Positions 16,657 through 25,390 of a stretch of 64,000 nt of DNA are shown in pieces. Source of the stretch: Curtobacterium sp. MCLR17_007 (GTDB taxonomy: Bacteria > Actinomycetota > Actinomycetes > Actinomycetales > Microbacteriaceae); contig NZ_CP126272.1 of assembly GCF_003234655.2 (NCBI RefSeq), positions 18,766 to 82,765 on the forward strand, in the 5' to 3' direction. How positions within the stretch are numbered: the stretch's first letter is position 1; every line of letters begins with the position of its first letter. Under the pieces are notes generated by a model that was not told the DNA's origin, did not search any database, and worked only from the letters and a program-made list of their open reading frames with translations. The translations under genes were made by a program, and so were the position numbers.

Positions 16657-17007
16657 ATGTCTCTTCTTCCCATTCCCGCGCTCATCGTGAACACCGCAGC
16701 CGTGGTCGTTGCCGCAGGTGACAACCCGTTCGACGGTGTGACGCCGAACTTCGATTGGCTCGGCGACGGCTTCAATCGGGTCTGGGTGCCCGCCCTCGGT
16801 GGCGCGCTCGGCCTGGCACTGATCGCGCTGGCGTTCTTCTTCATCCGTGCCGTGTTCGGCCTCAGGAAGGCGCTGGACGCGAAGAAGCCCAACGACGCTG
16901 AGCACGCCCGCAACACCATGCTCGGAACCGGCATCGCGATCGCCTGCGTGATCCTCACCCCGACGCTCTTCCTCGCGATCACGACCGCTGCTCAGCGAGG
17001 CGCCTAA
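16657..17007 (+). CDS. Small membrane protein, pilin-like (VirB2-like)
   Basis: This 116-aa protein has a hydrophobic N-terminus (residues 5-22, possibly a signal or first helix), a short polar loop, and two strong membrane helices near 45-70 and 88-112 separated by a basic KALDAKKPNDAEHARN loop. Size and topology fit VirB2/TrbC-type conjugative pilins. Assignment rests on these and on its place just before VirB8-like and VirB6-like genes. Its stop overlaps the next start. Confidence 0.6.
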   Translation: MSLLPIPALIVNTAAVVVAAGDNPFDGVTPNFDWLGDGFNRVWVPALGGALGLALIALAFFFIRAVFGLRKALDAKKPNDAEHARNTMLGTGIAIACVILTPTLFLAITTAAQRGA

Positions 17008-17744
17008 TGAGTGGCCCCGAGCAGCGCGATCGTGCCGTCCAGACGAAGAAGCGGGTCAGCGTCCCCAAGCTGGTCCTGATCGTCATCGCCGCGTTGATCG
17101 TCGCGTCCCTGGTGCTGCTGGTCGTCGTGGCGGTCATCCCCCGTCAGAGCACCCCGCAGGCTGCCTCGTCGACCTCGACTGCAGCGGAGGCAACGCCCGG
17201 GTCGGCACCGACGATCGACAGCCTCGGCGACTCAGAGCGGCGCACCGTGTCCGGCTGCGTCGCAGGGACTGGGATCACCGGTGAGGACCTGCTGCAGCTG
17301 CGCCGCACGAAGGATTTCACCGTAGAGGGCGCTGCCGAGTTCCTCGGCGGGTTCTTGCAGGTGACCTCCGCGGCGGATCCGGAGTGGCGGTCTGGCATCG
17401 ACCAGGTGGTGAACATCGCCACGACCGGCACCGCTCACGACCTGCTGAAGACGCAGGTTCAGGAGGGCACTCCGTACGCCGACGCGCAGAAGCACACCGC
17501 TGACCTGTCGAAGGGCGCGTTCAAGGTCGTGAAGCTCACCTCGCACACGGTGACGATCGACATCGCCGCTGCGACGACGACGGACGGCAAGCCCGACGTG
17601 CGCGACGGGAAGGTCAACTACACCGGCGGGGAGTTCGTCCTCACCGCGACCGATGGCGGATGGGTGGTGTCCGGGGCGTCCGGTGACGGCGACTGGCGCG
17701 TCAACGCGACCCAGTCCGGCACCACGTTCAAGGAGGGCTGCTGA
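17007..17744 (+). CDS. Bitopic conjugation protein (VirB8/TcpC-like candidate)
   Basis: The 245-aa product has a 20-residue basic cytoplasmic tail, one membrane helix (about 21-45, LVLIVIAALIVASLVLLVVV), a Ser/Thr/Ala-rich linker, and an extracytoplasmic domain of about 170 residues ending in Cys. A second Cys lies near residue 80, so a disulfide is possible. The topology matches VirB8-type assembly factors of type IV secretion. A second protein of similar layout lies at 22856-23410. Motif-level proof of the NTF2-like fold is not possible by eye. Confidence 0.6.
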   Translation: MSGPEQRDRAVQTKKRVSVPKLVLIVIAALIVASLVLLVVVAVIPRQSTPQAASSTSTAAEATPGSAPTIDSLGDSERRTVSGCVAGTGITGEDLLQLRRTKDFTVEGAAEFLGGFLQVTSAADPEWRSGIDQVVNIATTGTAHDLLKTQVQEGTPYADAQKHTADLSKGAFKVVKLTSHTVTIDIAAATTTDGKPDVRDGKVNYTGGEFVLTATDGGWVVSGASGDGDWRVNATQSGTTFKEGC

Positions 17745-19150
17745 TGGCTTGGTGGCAGGACGCAGGATCCACGGTCGCCAACGGACTGTCGGGGATCGTT
17801 TCGGGCATCGTCGGGTCGACGGCGAAGACGGCTACCGACGTCGTCAAGGCGGTCGACTTCGTCAAGGACCCCGCCGGGTACATCACCTCGCTGCTGCAGC
17901 AGGCGGTCTACACGACGTCGACGAAGCTCATCCCGCCGATGATCGACGCGCTGCACCCCGACTACACGGCGCAGTGGTGGATCGACTCGTACCGAGTGTC
18001 GTTCGGGATGGCGTTCCTACTGGCGGCGGTGCTGCTGGTGGTGTCGTTCGTGCAGACCCAGAAGGGCAAGAACTCCGGGAAGGAGCTCGCCGAATCGCTG
18101 TTCGTCGCGCTACCCGGGTTCGTCGTCGCCGGGGCGTTCGGACCGCTGGTCGGGCAGCTCATCGGGAAGGTGTTCGTCCAGCTCGAGGACTCGATCGCCG
18201 CATGGGCGGTCGGGTCGTCCACGAAGGACTACTTCAAGCACCTCGGCGACGCCGCGGCTTCCAAGGACGCCCAGGAGCTCTGGGGGACCGCGTTGATCTC
18301 GCAGATCACCCTCGAGGCGCTGCTGATCGGGATGATCGTCGTCGTCTTCGTGCTGCTGATCCAGCTCGCGACGATGTACCTCACCGGCGCCCTGATGGCG
18401 CTGTTCCTGGCCTGGCTGGTGAACCCGAAGACGCGGCACCTGGCGAAGATCGGTCCGACGGTGTGGCTCGCGCTCTGCTTCTCGCATGCGTTGCTGATCC
18501 TGCTGGTCGGGATCGTCTTCCGTGCGGTCGGCGGCCTGCAGATGAAGGCCGTGGAAGGCGACGCAGGGGACTTCGCGACGTTCGTCAACCTCGCGCTGCC
18601 GGCGGTGTTGATCTGCATGATCATCTTCGCCCCGATGGCGCTGCTGAAGATCGCATCACCGGCGTCCGCACCGCTTGGCGGCGGCGGTCAGGCCCGCGAC
18701 GGCGGACTGAACAGTCCCAACAGTGCGCCGCAGATCCCCACCGGCAACGGCGGCCGCGGAGGGTCCTCCGGGCCGCAGAACCCGAACCAGGCCGCCGGCA
18801 ACGGCAACCAGTCGGGATCTGGGTGGACGCCGTCCACGCAACCGGTGCAGTCCGGTGGTGGCGGAGGAGGTTCGACGACGATCAACGCGTCGAACACCGG
18901 AACCACCGGCAGCGCCGCGAACCAGGCAGCGCAGGCCGGCGGTCGGAAGAGCGCCCAGGCCGCTGCCCAGCAGGGCGCCACGTCCGCGGCGAGCAAGACC
19001 GCGACCGCTGGCACTGCGGCGTCCGGCGTCGGCGCTCCTGTCGCGGTCGCCGCCGTCCTCGCCAACGCCGCGCTGAAGGCCGCCGCCACCGCGGTGCGTG
19101 CAGGCCACCAGGCCGCTGAACAGGCCGGCGACGCCGGCACCCACGACTGA
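17744..19150 (+). CDS. Polytopic channel protein (VirB6/TrbL-like)
   Basis: A 468-aa protein with at least five membrane helices between residues 80 and 310, and an extended C-terminus (about 320-468) of low-complexity Gly/Ala/Ser/Asn-Gln sequence. VirB6/TrbL proteins of type IV systems have this layout and form the inner-membrane channel. The N-terminal 75 residues are amphipathic. It overlaps the previous gene by one base and is followed 25 bp later by the SCO6880-like gene. The Ala-rich tail may be an interaction arm. Confidence 0.72.
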   Translation: MAWWQDAGSTVANGLSGIVSGIVGSTAKTATDVVKAVDFVKDPAGYITSLLQQAVYTTSTKLIPPMIDALHPDYTAQWWIDSYRVSFGMAFLLAAVLLVVSFVQTQKGKNSGKELAESLFVALPGFVVAGAFGPLVGQLIGKVFVQLEDSIAAWAVGSSTKDYFKHLGDAAASKDAQELWGTALISQITLEALLIGMIVVVFVLLIQLATMYLTGALMALFLAWLVNPKTRHLAKIGPTVWLALCFSHALLILLVGIVFRAVGGLQMKAVEGDAGDFATFVNLALPAVLICMIIFAPMALLKIASPASAPLGGGGQARDGGLNSPNSAPQIPTGNGGRGGSSGPQNPNQAAGNGNQSGSGWTPSTQPVQSGGGGGGSTTINASNTGTTGSAANQAAQAGGRKSAQAAAQQGATSAASKTATAGTAASGVGAPVAVAAVLANAALKAAATAVRAGHQAAEQAGDAGTHD

Positions 19151-19175
19151 GCCGGACCCGGAAGGAACGACGCTC

Positions 19176-20792
19176 ATGCGCACATCACTCATCGGTGGGG
19201 ATCTGGCCCACCGTGGACTCTTCGGCGGACGGATCTCGAAGGTCCGCATCTGGACGCTGTCGATCGCGCTCGTCGTCGGGTTCGTCGCGGCCGCGATCTG
19301 GCAGATCGTCGGCCTCGTCGTGCTGGTGGTGCTGCCGCTGATCGGCTGGTTCGTCACGATCGACACCGCCAATAACACCGTCCTCACGCGGCAGATCGAC
19401 CGGCGATCGTTCCGGAACCGGGACAAGCGCGGTCTGACCACCTTCGTCCCGTACGACAAGGACGGGTGGGACGCCCTGACCGACGCATGGGCGAACGCCG
19501 ACGGTCGCGCTGCCCGGAAGGAGGCGGAGCGGCAGATGCACGCAATGCGCCTCACGCCCGACGGCGTCGAGGGCATGCTCTGGCTCCGCGAGCGGAATCG
19601 CACCCCCGGGATCCAGTGGCACCGACCGTCGTTCGGGCAGGAGTACCTCGCCGTGGTGTTCAGCACCACCGGGCAGGTCGAAGGCATCGAGTCGGACGCG
19701 GTGTTCGACGCGTCCGCCGCCGGGTACGAGCAGGTTCTCGCGCAGTTCGGCGACGCACTCACCCTGCCGAACCGTGTGCAGACGATCTCCCGCATCCTGC
19801 CCTCGGACCCGGCCCCACACGAGGCGTGGCTGGCTGAGAACGGCGACGACACGATCCCCGACAAGATCCACGAGTCCTACCGCGAGGTCGTCGACGACAT
19901 CTCCGCAGCGCAGCTGGTCAACCGTCCGATGTTCGTCGTCTGCTGGCCCGTCACCGACCGGTTCGTCGCCCGCGCGGAGCGTGCTGGCGAGGGCATCGAC
20001 GGCTGGCTGACGGTGATGGACCGGGAGATCCGCTCAGTGCAGGCAGCGTTCGAGGCGGCCCGGTTCCGGAACGTCCGACCGCTGACCGCCCGACAGACCG
20101 CCGCCGTGCTCCGGCACCTGCAGCACCCCGGCTTCCCGATGGACCAGGCCGGCGACATCACCCCCGACCGGGCATGGCTGCCCTCGCAAGAGGACTGGTC
20201 GTACATGACGTACGTCGGCGCACCTGACGGGAGGCTCTCGCAGTCGCTCTCGCGCACCTGCCGGGTCACCGCGAAGGACGTGAAGATCTCGCATCGTACG
20301 TCCCTGTGGATGGCGCCGATGCTCGGCGAGATGCGGCACCAGGTCGTCCGCACGATCAGCTTCCACCTCGAGCTGACCCCGCAGGACCACGCGCTGTTCC
20401 TCGCGGAGAAGGACCGGGTGTCCGACATTGCCGACGCGAACCGGCGGGCTCGCGGCGGCGGCATCGAGGACGCAACGCTGAACGTCGAGCAGGAGGCGGC
20501 GAAGCGTCGCATCGCCGACCTCACACCCGGCACCGGACACACCGGCGCGAACTGGGTCGGCTACATCACCGTCACCGCCGGCAGCAAGCGGGAGCTCTCC
20601 GACGCCGTCGAAGAGATCACGGCCGCTGCATCGAACGCCGGCATCAGCAAGCTCACCTGGCTGGACCCCCACCAGCAGACCGCCGCCGCCTACACGTGGC
20701 CGGTCGGCCGAGGGATCGCCCCGACGAACGGATCGATCGGCACACGCGTCGAGAAGCTCGCAGCGGGCAAGGAAGCGAAGGAATCGCTGTGA
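19176..20792 (+). CDS. SCO6880-like type IV secretion membrane-anchored protein
   Basis: From the ATG at 19176 (GGAAGGA upstream) the protein is 538 aa. Two hydrophobic helices at about residues 25-65 anchor it, and the rest is a soluble domain with no Walker motif. The layout and the FATIDT-like join after the second helix recall the SCO6880 family of actinobacterial conjugation clusters, which may carry VirB3 and part of VirB4 function. That family name is from memory and context. The C-terminus overlaps the next start by 4 bp. Confidence 0.65.
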   Translation: MRTSLIGGDLAHRGLFGGRISKVRIWTLSIALVVGFVAAAIWQIVGLVVLVVLPLIGWFVTIDTANNTVLTRQIDRRSFRNRDKRGLTTFVPYDKDGWDALTDAWANADGRAARKEAERQMHAMRLTPDGVEGMLWLRERNRTPGIQWHRPSFGQEYLAVVFSTTGQVEGIESDAVFDASAAGYEQVLAQFGDALTLPNRVQTISRILPSDPAPHEAWLAENGDDTIPDKIHESYREVVDDISAAQLVNRPMFVVCWPVTDRFVARAERAGEGIDGWLTVMDREIRSVQAAFEAARFRNVRPLTARQTAAVLRHLQHPGFPMDQAGDITPDRAWLPSQEDWSYMTYVGAPDGRLSQSLSRTCRVTAKDVKISHRTSLWMAPMLGEMRHQVVRTISFHLELTPQDHALFLAEKDRVSDIADANRRARGGGIEDATLNVEQEAAKRRIADLTPGTGHTGANWVGYITVTAGSKRELSDAVEEITAAASNAGISKLTWLDPHQQTAAAYTWPVGRGIAPTNGSIGTRVEKLAAGKEAKESL

Positions 20793-21067
20793 CCGGCCTC
20801 GACTGGACGATGTTCGTCAGCGTGCAGGGGTTGCTGATCGTCGGAATCGGTTACATCGCAGTCGGCTGGCGGACCCGGAACCGCCGCCGCGCTCGGACCG
20901 GCATCGTCCTCGCCGTCGCCGCGATCGCCGCACTGGTGGTGGGCGGCATCATCGGCCCCGTCGCCGGCCTCTTGCTCGTCGCCGTGGCGGTCCTGTCGGT
21001 GTGGTCGGTGACGCGGCGGCTCCGGAGCATCGACCAGCAGGCAGCAGCACAGCAGGCCGACGCATGA
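20789..21067 (+). CDS. Small membrane protein of the transfer operon (92 aa)
   Basis: It starts at GTG 20789, overlapping the preceding stop. The protein has a hydrophobic N-terminal helix (WTMFVSVQGLLIVGIGYIAV), a short Arg-rich loop, and two more hydrophobic stretches before a charged tail. No family is recognised. The tight 4-bp overlaps on both sides make it a real operon member, probably part of the secretion channel. Confidence 0.65.
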   Translation: MTGLDWTMFVSVQGLLIVGIGYIAVGWRTRNRRRARTGIVLAVAAIAALVVGGIIGPVAGLLLVAVAVLSVWSVTRRLRSIDQQAAAQQADA

Positions 21068-21279
21068 CCGGCCGCGACGACATCTACACGACCGTCACCA
21101 CGATCCTCCCCGCCGGTGAAGACGAGCAGCTCCGCCGCTCACGGCAGCTCCGGTCGCGAGTGCTCGACCTCAACCTCTGGGCGAAGGAGGGGTGGCGGCT
21201 CCGCGACAGCATCCACATCCCCGCTGACGACGTGATCGAAGTGCACGACACCCTCGAACGAACAGGACCCACCCGATGA
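21064..21279 (+). CDS. Small soluble operon protein (71 aa)
   Basis: A 71-aa acidic/basic protein with the stretch NLWAKEGWRLRDSIHIPADDVIEVHDTLER, which has the strand-turn-strand look of small DUF4177-like domains. It overlaps both neighbours by 4 bp. No catalytic motif is visible. A structural or regulatory part in secretion is guessed only from position. Confidence 0.6.
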   Translation: MTGRDDIYTTVTTILPAGEDEQLRRSRQLRSRVLDLNLWAKEGWRLRDSIHIPADDVIEVHDTLERTGPTR

Positions 21280-22859
21280 GCACCACGACGAACACCGAGC
21301 CCAAGACGACCGATGAGCCGTTCGAAGGGACCCGTCGCTCCCGGCGTGCTGGCGCACTGTCCGCGAAGCAGCGGATGAAGCGCACCCTCCGCTCCGTGCC
21401 CGAACCCGTCGAGGATGTCACCGATGAGCTCGCGCCAGGCCACGACGCGAACGGCTTCCCGGTGGCGGCAGAGGGCGGCTACCAGCCGAAGCGGCGGAAG
21501 CTGCTGACCCGGATCGGGTACTACGGACCCGTCGTCGCCGGCGCACCGTCGACGACTCGGCAGGTGGAGATCCTCAACCCGGCTCCGATCGCGTCACCGA
21601 TGGAGTTCCAAGGGCTGCTGTCGGGGATCGAGACGCTGTCGTCGACGCCGGCGACGAACGACCAGTTCGCGGCGTTCCGCGCCGGGAAGGTCACCTCCGC
21701 GAACGTCTGCACGATCGGTGACGTCGGGGTGGGTAAGTCGACGCTGATGAAGTGCGACTACGTGCTCCGGCCCCTGGTGCTGAAGGGGCGGCGGGTCGTC
21801 GTCATCGACATCAAGCCGTTCACCGGCGACTCGAAGTTCGGCGAGTACACCCCGGTCGCGGCCGCGATCGGGGTCGACCCGATCCGGTTCATCATCGCCG
21901 ACACCACGACGTCGGCGGCGCGCGAGGGAGTGACGCTGAACCTCCTCGACCCGCGGCTGCTGCAGACGCAGCTCGTGCCGGGCCCGACCGGCATGGTCCA
22001 GATGGTGCAGCAGGCCGCCGCGGTCCTCAACGACAACGTCGAGCTGGACCGGTTTGAGAAGAAGGCCATCCGCGTCGCCGTCCTGCACGCTCTGCAGGCG
22101 GCGAAGGACAAGGGCCGCGCCGCGAACATCCTCGACGTGCTCGAGTACCTCGGCGACATGGACGTCCCCGAGTACAGGGGTCTGAGCTCGGCGGTCAAGG
22201 ATCACCAGGAGCTCGCCGGCTACGGCGCGCGGATCCTCCTCGAGCGGATCCCGGAAGAGATGCCGGGCCTGTTCGACGGGGACACCTCCTCGAACGTGGC
22301 GCTGGACAAGAAGGCGACGTTCTTCGACTTCAGCCAGCTGCCCGAGGACGGCCCCGCCCGATCCATCGGCATGATGCTCGCGAACGCGTGGACGATCGGC
22401 GCGATCCGGACGTCGAAGGAGTCGCAGCAGACGAACTTCTGCGTCGACGAGGGCTGGTTCCTCGTCGGCGGCCCGATGGGTGCTGTGATCCGGTCCAACT
22501 CGAAGCTGTCCCGTGCGCTGGGGCTCTCGAACGTGGTGAACATCCACCACGTCGCCGACATCCCCGCCGACGACCCCGCGATCTCGTTCATCAAGGAAGC
22601 CGGGACGCTGCACCTGTTCCGGCAGGCACGCTCCGACGACGCCGAACAGGCCGCGTCCATCGCGGGCCTGCGCACCGGGGCCTCGGAGTACCTGATGACC
22701 CTCCCGCAGGGGCACCACTTCAAGAAGGTCGGCATCGACGCCGAGACCCGCGTCTCGCACATCCGCTCGAGCTTGGAGAAGAAGATCACCGAGACCAACT
22801 ACGCGATGGGCGTGGTCGCGGAGCAGCAGTCCAAGGAGCAGGGGCTGGTGGCCGCATGA
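21276..22859 (+). CDS. VirB4/TraC-like conjugation ATPase
   Basis: This 527-aa ATPase has Walker A GDVGVGKST at 148-156 and a Walker B-type FCVDEGW near residue 390, plus VVVIDIKPFTGDSKFGEY after the P-loop. The C-terminal half (SLEKKITETNYAMG) is RecA-like helical. VirB4 proteins power substrate transfer and pilus assembly. The N-terminal 110 residues are basic and unstructured-looking, shorter than in classical VirB4 proteins, which fits the split with the SCO6880-like gene upstream. Confidence 0.8.
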   Translation: MSTTTNTEPKTTDEPFEGTRRSRRAGALSAKQRMKRTLRSVPEPVEDVTDELAPGHDANGFPVAAEGGYQPKRRKLLTRIGYYGPVVAGAPSTTRQVEILNPAPIASPMEFQGLLSGIETLSSTPATNDQFAAFRAGKVTSANVCTIGDVGVGKSTLMKCDYVLRPLVLKGRRVVVIDIKPFTGDSKFGEYTPVAAAIGVDPIRFIIADTTTSAAREGVTLNLLDPRLLQTQLVPGPTGMVQMVQQAAAVLNDNVELDRFEKKAIRVAVLHALQAAKDKGRAANILDVLEYLGDMDVPEYRGLSSAVKDHQELAGYGARILLERIPEEMPGLFDGDTSSNVALDKKATFFDFSQLPEDGPARSIGMMLANAWTIGAIRTSKESQQTNFCVDEGWFLVGGPMGAVIRSNSKLSRALGLSNVVNIHHVADIPADDPAISFIKEAGTLHLFRQARSDDAEQAASIAGLRTGASEYLMTLPQGHHFKKVGIDAETRVSHIRSSLEKKITETNYAMGVVAEQQSKEQGLVAA

Positions 22860-23410
22860 GCGCCCGGCAGGAACGCGGCGTCCCTGTTTGGGTCGCGGCC
22901 GGTGTCGCGGTCGCAATCGTCGCGGTCGTCGTCGCCGGCGGCCTGGTGGCGTACTTCGCGCTGCGCGGTCCGGCACCAGTCAGCGCCCCGGCGCCGACCG
23001 CAGTCCCGTCCGCCTCGGCATCAGCGACGTCGACGCCGACGCAGGCGGCACCGACGGACTCTCCGACGTCCACAGCAACCGGCTTCGTCACCGCGTTCAC
23101 CGACCACACCGTGCCGGATGACGTGTGGGAACAGCAGTACGGCAGCTACCTGACGGAGCGGGCGAAGACGGCGTACGAGGGCACGAACCGCGACCGAGTG
23201 CCTGGCACCCGCGTCACCGGGCCCGCAGAGGTGACCGCAGGCGTGTCCGCAACGCCGATCACGGGAGCGGCCGACGATGACGGCGACCAGGATCCCGTCC
23301 CCGCGATCGTCACCGTCCCCACCGATGCCGGCACGTACACGGTCAACCTGCAGCAGCAGGACGGCCGTTGGCTGGTGGTTTCGGCGCAGCTGCCCGGGAG
23401 CGACCAGTGA
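22856..23410 (+). CDS. Bitopic conjugation protein, second VirB8-like candidate
   Basis: The 184-aa product has a short cytoplasmic head, a membrane helix at about 10-35, a Pro/Ala/Ser/Thr-rich linker (36-75) and a compact outer domain of about 105 residues ending in strands such as GTYTVNLQQQDGRWLVVSAQ. The design parallels the protein at 17007-17744, so the pair could form a hetero-oligomer. Starts and stops overlap neighbours by 4 bp. Confidence 0.6.
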   Translation: MSARQERGVPVWVAAGVAVAIVAVVVAGGLVAYFALRGPAPVSAPAPTAVPSASASATSTPTQAAPTDSPTSTATGFVTAFTDHTVPDDVWEQQYGSYLTERAKTAYEGTNRDRVPGTRVTGPAEVTAGVSATPITGAADDDGDQDPVPAIVTVPTDAGTYTVNLQQQDGRWLVVSAQLPGSDQ

Positions 23411-24504
23411 AGGGCGGCATCGTCGCGGCGGTCGCGGTGATCCTCGCACCGATCGTCGTCATCGTCGGCGGGATCTACTTCGCCGTCGCAGCGTCCTCCG
23501 GCACCCCCGCCGCGGCGTCAGTGTGCGGCGCCGATGCCGGCGCCACCGGGGCCGTGAGCGGCGACATCCCGGACAAGGTCGGACAGTGGGGACACGACCA
23601 GCTCGGTGTCGCAGCCAAGCTGATCGCCGTCGCGAACGAGATGAAGGTCAACGACCAGGCGACCACCATCCTCGTGATGACCGCGATGGGTGAGTCCTCC
23701 CTGTCGAACCCGAACCACGGCGACGCGGTCGACAACACCACGATCGGCGTACTGCAGCAGGGCAGCTCGTACGGAACCCGGGACCAGCGTCTCGACATCC
23801 CGACCGCGGCGAAGGCGTTCCTGACGCGGCTGCTCAAGGTCGACGGGTGGGAGTCGATGGAGCCGACCCTCGCCGCCCACAAGGTGCAGGGCAACGCCGA
23901 CCCGTACCACTACGCGCCGTTCTTCTCGCAGGCGCAGCAGGTCATCAAGGCCCTCACCGGCAAGGCCGTCACGTCCGGCTGCGACGTCTCCGGCGATCAG
24001 AAGGAGCTCGCGGCCACCCTCGCCAACGCGTGGAAGAACGGCACCTTCACCGACACGTACCACCCGCAGATGGTTGAGCAGGAGATCCTCCCGATCGTCG
24101 ACGGGACGATCAAGCCCGGATGCCAGGTCGACACCCGCATCCTGCAGATCCTCGTCGCGGCGCTGAACAAGTACGGGTCCGTCCAGATCAGCGACATGAA
24201 CCGCCCCTGCGTCGGCATCGGCACGAACTGCCCCGGGTCCCTGCACTGCAAGAACCCCGCCGTGGCGGTGGACTTCAACGCCGTCGGCGGGAAGGTGCTG
24301 CTCGGTTCCGGCCCGGCGGACATCGAGTTCCTGCAGTGGCTCAACACGATCCTGCCCAAGGGCTCACAGGCCGGGCAGGTGCAGTGCCGGCCGAACACAC
24401 CGCTGTCGAACATCCGCCAGTTCGAGGACGGCTGCTCGCACCAGCACATCGACCTCGGCGGAACGACCGACGCGCTCGCCCTCGCCACCAGCAAGGAGAA
24501 GTGA
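23407..24504 (+). CDS. Membrane-anchored cell-wall hydrolase (VirB1-like)
   Basis: From GTG 23407 the protein is 365 aa. An N-terminal membrane helix (about 3-27) is followed by a lysozyme-like region at about 50-170 with TAMGESSLSNPNHGDAVDN (a candidate catalytic Glu) and GVLQQGSSYG, as in transglycosylases of conjugation systems. The C-terminal half (about 200-365) carries Cys-rich loops and GGCSHQHIDL-like sequence that may be a second wall-binding or peptidase domain. Such enzymes open peptidoglycan for the transfer channel. Confidence 0.75.
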   Translation: MKGGIVAAVAVILAPIVVIVGGIYFAVAASSGTPAAASVCGADAGATGAVSGDIPDKVGQWGHDQLGVAAKLIAVANEMKVNDQATTILVMTAMGESSLSNPNHGDAVDNTTIGVLQQGSSYGTRDQRLDIPTAAKAFLTRLLKVDGWESMEPTLAAHKVQGNADPYHYAPFFSQAQQVIKALTGKAVTSGCDVSGDQKELAATLANAWKNGTFTDTYHPQMVEQEILPIVDGTIKPGCQVDTRILQILVAALNKYGSVQISDMNRPCVGIGTNCPGSLHCKNPAVAVDFNAVGGKVLLGSGPADIEFLQWLNTILPKGSQAGQVQCRPNTPLSNIRQFEDGCSHQHIDLGGTTDALALATSKEK

Positions 24505-24508
24505 CCCG

Positions 24509-24733
24509 ATGACATCAACCAGCGATCGGGTCACGGATCCCATCGACCAGGTACGACGAGCCGTCGAGGCGTACCGCCAGTCCCGACAAGCCCGGGACGA
24601 CGCGATCGCCGACGCGGCGATCGCGCTCGGCCGCGAGGCCGCCGCAGAAGCGTCGGGCCTGTCGCTGTCCCGCATCCAACAGCTCGTCAGCGACCGCACC
24701 CGCACCACCAACGCCACGAGGAGGTCCGCATGA
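24509..24733 (+). CDS. Small helix-turn-helix protein (74 aa)
   Basis: A basic/acidic 74-aa protein; residues about 30-62 (AIADAAIALGREAAAEASGLSLSRIQQLV, shown here only in part as EAAAEASGLSLSRIQQLV) form a helix-turn-helix of the type used to read DNA. It lies 4 bp after the hydrolase and overlaps the next small gene. It may tune the operon. Function not known. Confidence 0.6.
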   Translation: MTSTSDRVTDPIDQVRRAVEAYRQSRQARDDAIADAAIALGREAAAEASGLSLSRIQQLVSDRTRTTNATRRSA

Positions 24734-24864
24734 GCACTCGATCACGCGGCGAGCTCGCTCGCACCGTCGGCTGGGCACTGCTCGGGACGGCGGCGATCGC
24801 CGTCATCGTCACCGTGTTCATCGCCGCAGCCTCCGGCAACCCCATCAACGTCAACCCCATCTGA
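24730..24864 (+). CDS. Single-helix membrane peptide (44 aa)
   Basis: ATG overlaps the previous stop (ATGA). The product begins MSTRSRGELARTVGWALLG and has one membrane helix (about 12-34) followed by a short polar tail (GNPINVNPI). It is too short for an identified family. Overlap with the upstream gene and intact coding register support it. It is likely a small component or accessory of the secretion complex. Confidence 0.55.
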   Translation: MSTRSRGELARTVGWALLGTAAIAVIVTVFIAAASGNPINVNPI

Positions 24865-24886
24865 GATCAGCAAGCGGAGGAAGAAC

Positions 24887-25390
24887 ATGCCTGTCAAGAC
24901 GATCTGGCCCGTGCAGTACACGTGTGGCCACACCGAGAACCGCGACCTGTCCGACAAGCCCGCCGGGAAGCGGACGGCGTCCGCGAAGTGGTTCGGCGAG
25001 CACCTGGTGTGCGGTCGATGCTTCAACAAGCAGAACGGTTCCGGAGAGAGCGACGCCGAGCGGGATGCTCGGCACGCGAAGGAAGCCGAACAGATCCGCG
25101 AGGACGCGGAGCGTGACGGTCTGCCGGTCGACCTGGTCGGCACGGAGAAGCAGGTGCCGTGGGCCCTGCGGATCCGTGCGGAGCTGATCCGCGGCGCGTA
25201 CGAGGCGCTCGTCGAGAGCGGCGAACTCAGCGACGCGGAGTTCGAGGAGCAGGTGCTCGTCACAGCCCGCCCCCTCGACCGGGCCCGCTGGTGGATCGAC
25301 AACAAGGACGCCGCCGCCGAGGACCTCCCCGAGCTGCTCGCTGACCCGGGCACCATCGACGTCGGCGCATCGACGGAGAACGTCGCATGA
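24887..25390 (+). CDS. Conserved-type hypothetical with Cys/His head (167 aa)
   Basis: The start has AGCGGAGGAAG upstream. The N-terminus carries YTCGHTENR and LVCGRCFNKQ, so Cys13-His15 and a CxxC at about 42-45 could bind zinc. The rest is acidic and helical, ending ARWWIDNKDAAAEDLPELL. No enzyme family is seen. It overlaps the next gene by 4 bp within the transfer operon. Confidence 0.65.
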   Translation: MPVKTIWPVQYTCGHTENRDLSDKPAGKRTASAKWFGEHLVCGRCFNKQNGSGESDAERDARHAKEAEQIREDAERDGLPVDLVGTEKQVPWALRIRAELIRGAYEALVESGELSDAEFEEQVLVTARPLDRARWWIDNKDAAAEDLPELLADPGTIDVGASTENVA

